Of a stretch of 64,000 bases of DNA, positions 63,124 through 64,000 are shown piece by piece. The stretch lies in the NCBI RefSeq assembly GCF_012927165.1, contig NZ_JABBGA010000008.1, positions 62,001 through 126,000 of the forward strand, read 5' to 3'. The notes beneath the pieces were generated by a model. That model was not told the origin of the DNA, searched no databases, and saw only the letters and a list, made by a program, of their open reading frames with translations. The position numbers and the translations under genes are program-made. Source of the DNA: Zoogloea dura (lineage in GTDB: Bacteria > Pseudomonadota > Gammaproteobacteria > Burkholderiales > Rhodocyclaceae). The first letter of the stretch is position 1. Each line of letters opens with the position of its first letter.

Positions 63124-64000
63124 ATGGAAACCTATCTCCTCGACTGGGCCAACCTGCTGCTGCGCTGGCTCCACCTGATCACCGGCATCGCCTGGATCGG
63201 TGCATCCTTCTACTTCGTGATGCTCGACAACTCCCTGAGGCCGCCGAAGAAGGCCGCCGATGGCGAGCGCGGCGTCTTCGGCGAGCTGTGGGCCGTGCAT
63301 GGCGGCGGCTTCTACTGCAGCCAGAAATTCCTCACCGGGCCGAAGGGCGAACCCCTCAGCGACGACCTCCACTGGTCCAAGTGGGAGGCCTACACCACCT
63401 GGCTGTCGGGCATGAGCCTGCTGGTGGTGGTGTACTGGATCGGCGCTTCCAGCTACCTCATCGACAAGCAGGTGCTGGACATCGGCCAGGGCGCGGCGAT
63501 CGGCCTGTCGGTGGGCTTCCTGGCGGTCGGCTGGGTGGTGTATGACTTCCTGTGCCGCACGCTGATGGGCCGCGACGGCCTGCTCGCCGTGCTGGTCTTC
63601 ATCTTCGTGGTGGCCTGCGACTGGCTGCTGCACCAGGTGTTCTCGGCCCGCGGCGCCTACATCCACGTGGGGGCCATGCTCGGCACCATGATGGTGGCCA
63701 ATGTCTTCATCCACATCATTCCCGGCCAGAAGCGCATGGTCGAGCAGATCCGCGCCGGCCTGCCGGTGGACACCCGCCCCGGCCAGGTGGGCAAGCAGCG
63801 CTCGGTGCACAACACCTACTTCACGCTGCCGGTGCTGTTCATCATGATCAGCAACCACTACCCGATGACCTATTCCCACCCCCACGGCTGGCTGATCCTG
63901 GTGGTGATGATGCTGGCCGGCGTGCTGATCCGTCAGTTCTTCGTGCTGCGCCACCGGGGCCAGGTGAAGTGGTGGCTGCCCGCCGCCGGGGTGGCCCTGC
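63124..64000 (+). CDS. puuD: Urate hydroxylase PuuD (C-terminus beyond window)
   Basis: At least 292 residues of a membrane protein with about eight hydrophobic segments (LRWLHLITGIAWIGASFYFV; LSGMSLLVVVYWIGASSYLI; GAMLGTMMVANVFIHIIPGQ). This fits the membrane domain of PuuD, which oxidises urate to 5-hydroxyisourate and carries a C-terminal cytochrome c domain that would lie past the right edge. The start follows AGAGACTGACGAGAC. It is in an operon with the hydroxyisourate hydrolase gene. Confidence 0.92.
   Translation, partial: METYLLDWANLLLRWLHLITGIAWIGASFYFVMLDNSLRPPKKAADGERGVFGELWAVHGGGFYCSQKFLTGPKGEPLSDDLHWSKWEAYTTWLSGMSLLVVVYWIGASSYLIDKQVLDIGQGAAIGLSVGFLAVGWVVYDFLCRTLMGRDGLLAVLVFIFVVACDWLLHQVFSARGAYIHVGAMLGTMMVANVFIHIIPGQKRMVEQIRAGLPVDTRPGQVGKQRSVHNTYFTLPVLFIMISNHYPMTYSHPHGWLILVVMMLAGVLIRQFFVLRHRGQVKWWLPAAGVAL

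Overview
The window is GC-rich, densely coding bacterial DNA. The order lptM-lysA / cyaY / mrcA / pilMNOPQ-aroK-aroB-dgt-gltB-gltD, together with gmk-rpoZ-spoT and a fused MaoC-phosphotransacetylase next to ackA, points to a betaproteobacterium, most likely of the Rhodocyclales. That placement is inferred from gene order and protein character, not from a marker gene. I saw no rRNA, tRNA, CRISPR array, insertion sequence or phage gene.

Layout. 1-1829 (minus): a PP2C-type phosphatase, cut by the window edge, and a Ser/Thr kinase. 1917-2783: yicC. 2887-8020: an unusual run of a SPINDLY-like TPR glycosyltransferase, a D-2-hydroxyacid dehydrogenase homologue with altered catalytic residues, a HpcH/HpaI-type aldolase and a cytochrome P450. 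8134-12856: gmk, rpoZ, spoT, a DUF3460 protein and an exonuclease/GIY-YIG fusion. 12853-18509 (minus): lptM, lysA and an RND efflux adaptor and pump. 18557-21161: cyaY and mrcA, convergent. 21338-26385: pilMNOPQ, followed by a large Ig-like, calcium-loop lipoprotein wedged between pilQ and aroK. 28530-37671: aroK, aroB, dgt, gltB and gltD; gltB is preceded by a promoter and a terminator-like hairpin. 37786-40391 (minus): ackA and maoC-pta. 40597-43860: glmU and glmS, the route to UDP-GlcNAc.

From about 44 kb the window becomes more accessory: a small exported 11-residue-repeat protein, a DUF2058 protein, a MmcQ/YjbR protein, a GST, katG, a two-gene unit with a PD-(D/E)XK nuclease-like protein, a cupin, then a sulfur-carrier-like module (SoxYZ-like protein, MBL hydrolase, TetR regulator, DsrE-like protein). 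Two near-identical operators sit exactly in the 17-bp spacers of the promoters of that module. Next come a short orphan gene, an exported cyanophycinase-like peptidase, a metallophosphoesterase, a lipoprotein, a degenerate repeat tract, an MFS transporter with a divergent LysR regulator, a CmcJ/NvfI-family protein with a DsbA-fold isomerase, and the start of a urate catabolism locus (LysR, hydroxyisourate hydrolase, PuuD), which runs off the right edge.

The most striking signals are the TetR-operator regulon at 50.6-53.6 kb, the uncharacterised nuclease-like pair at 48.5-49.9 kb, the paired calcium-loop lipoprotein in the pilus operon, the hydroxyacid dehydrogenase with Lys in place of the catalytic His, and the gltB leader.
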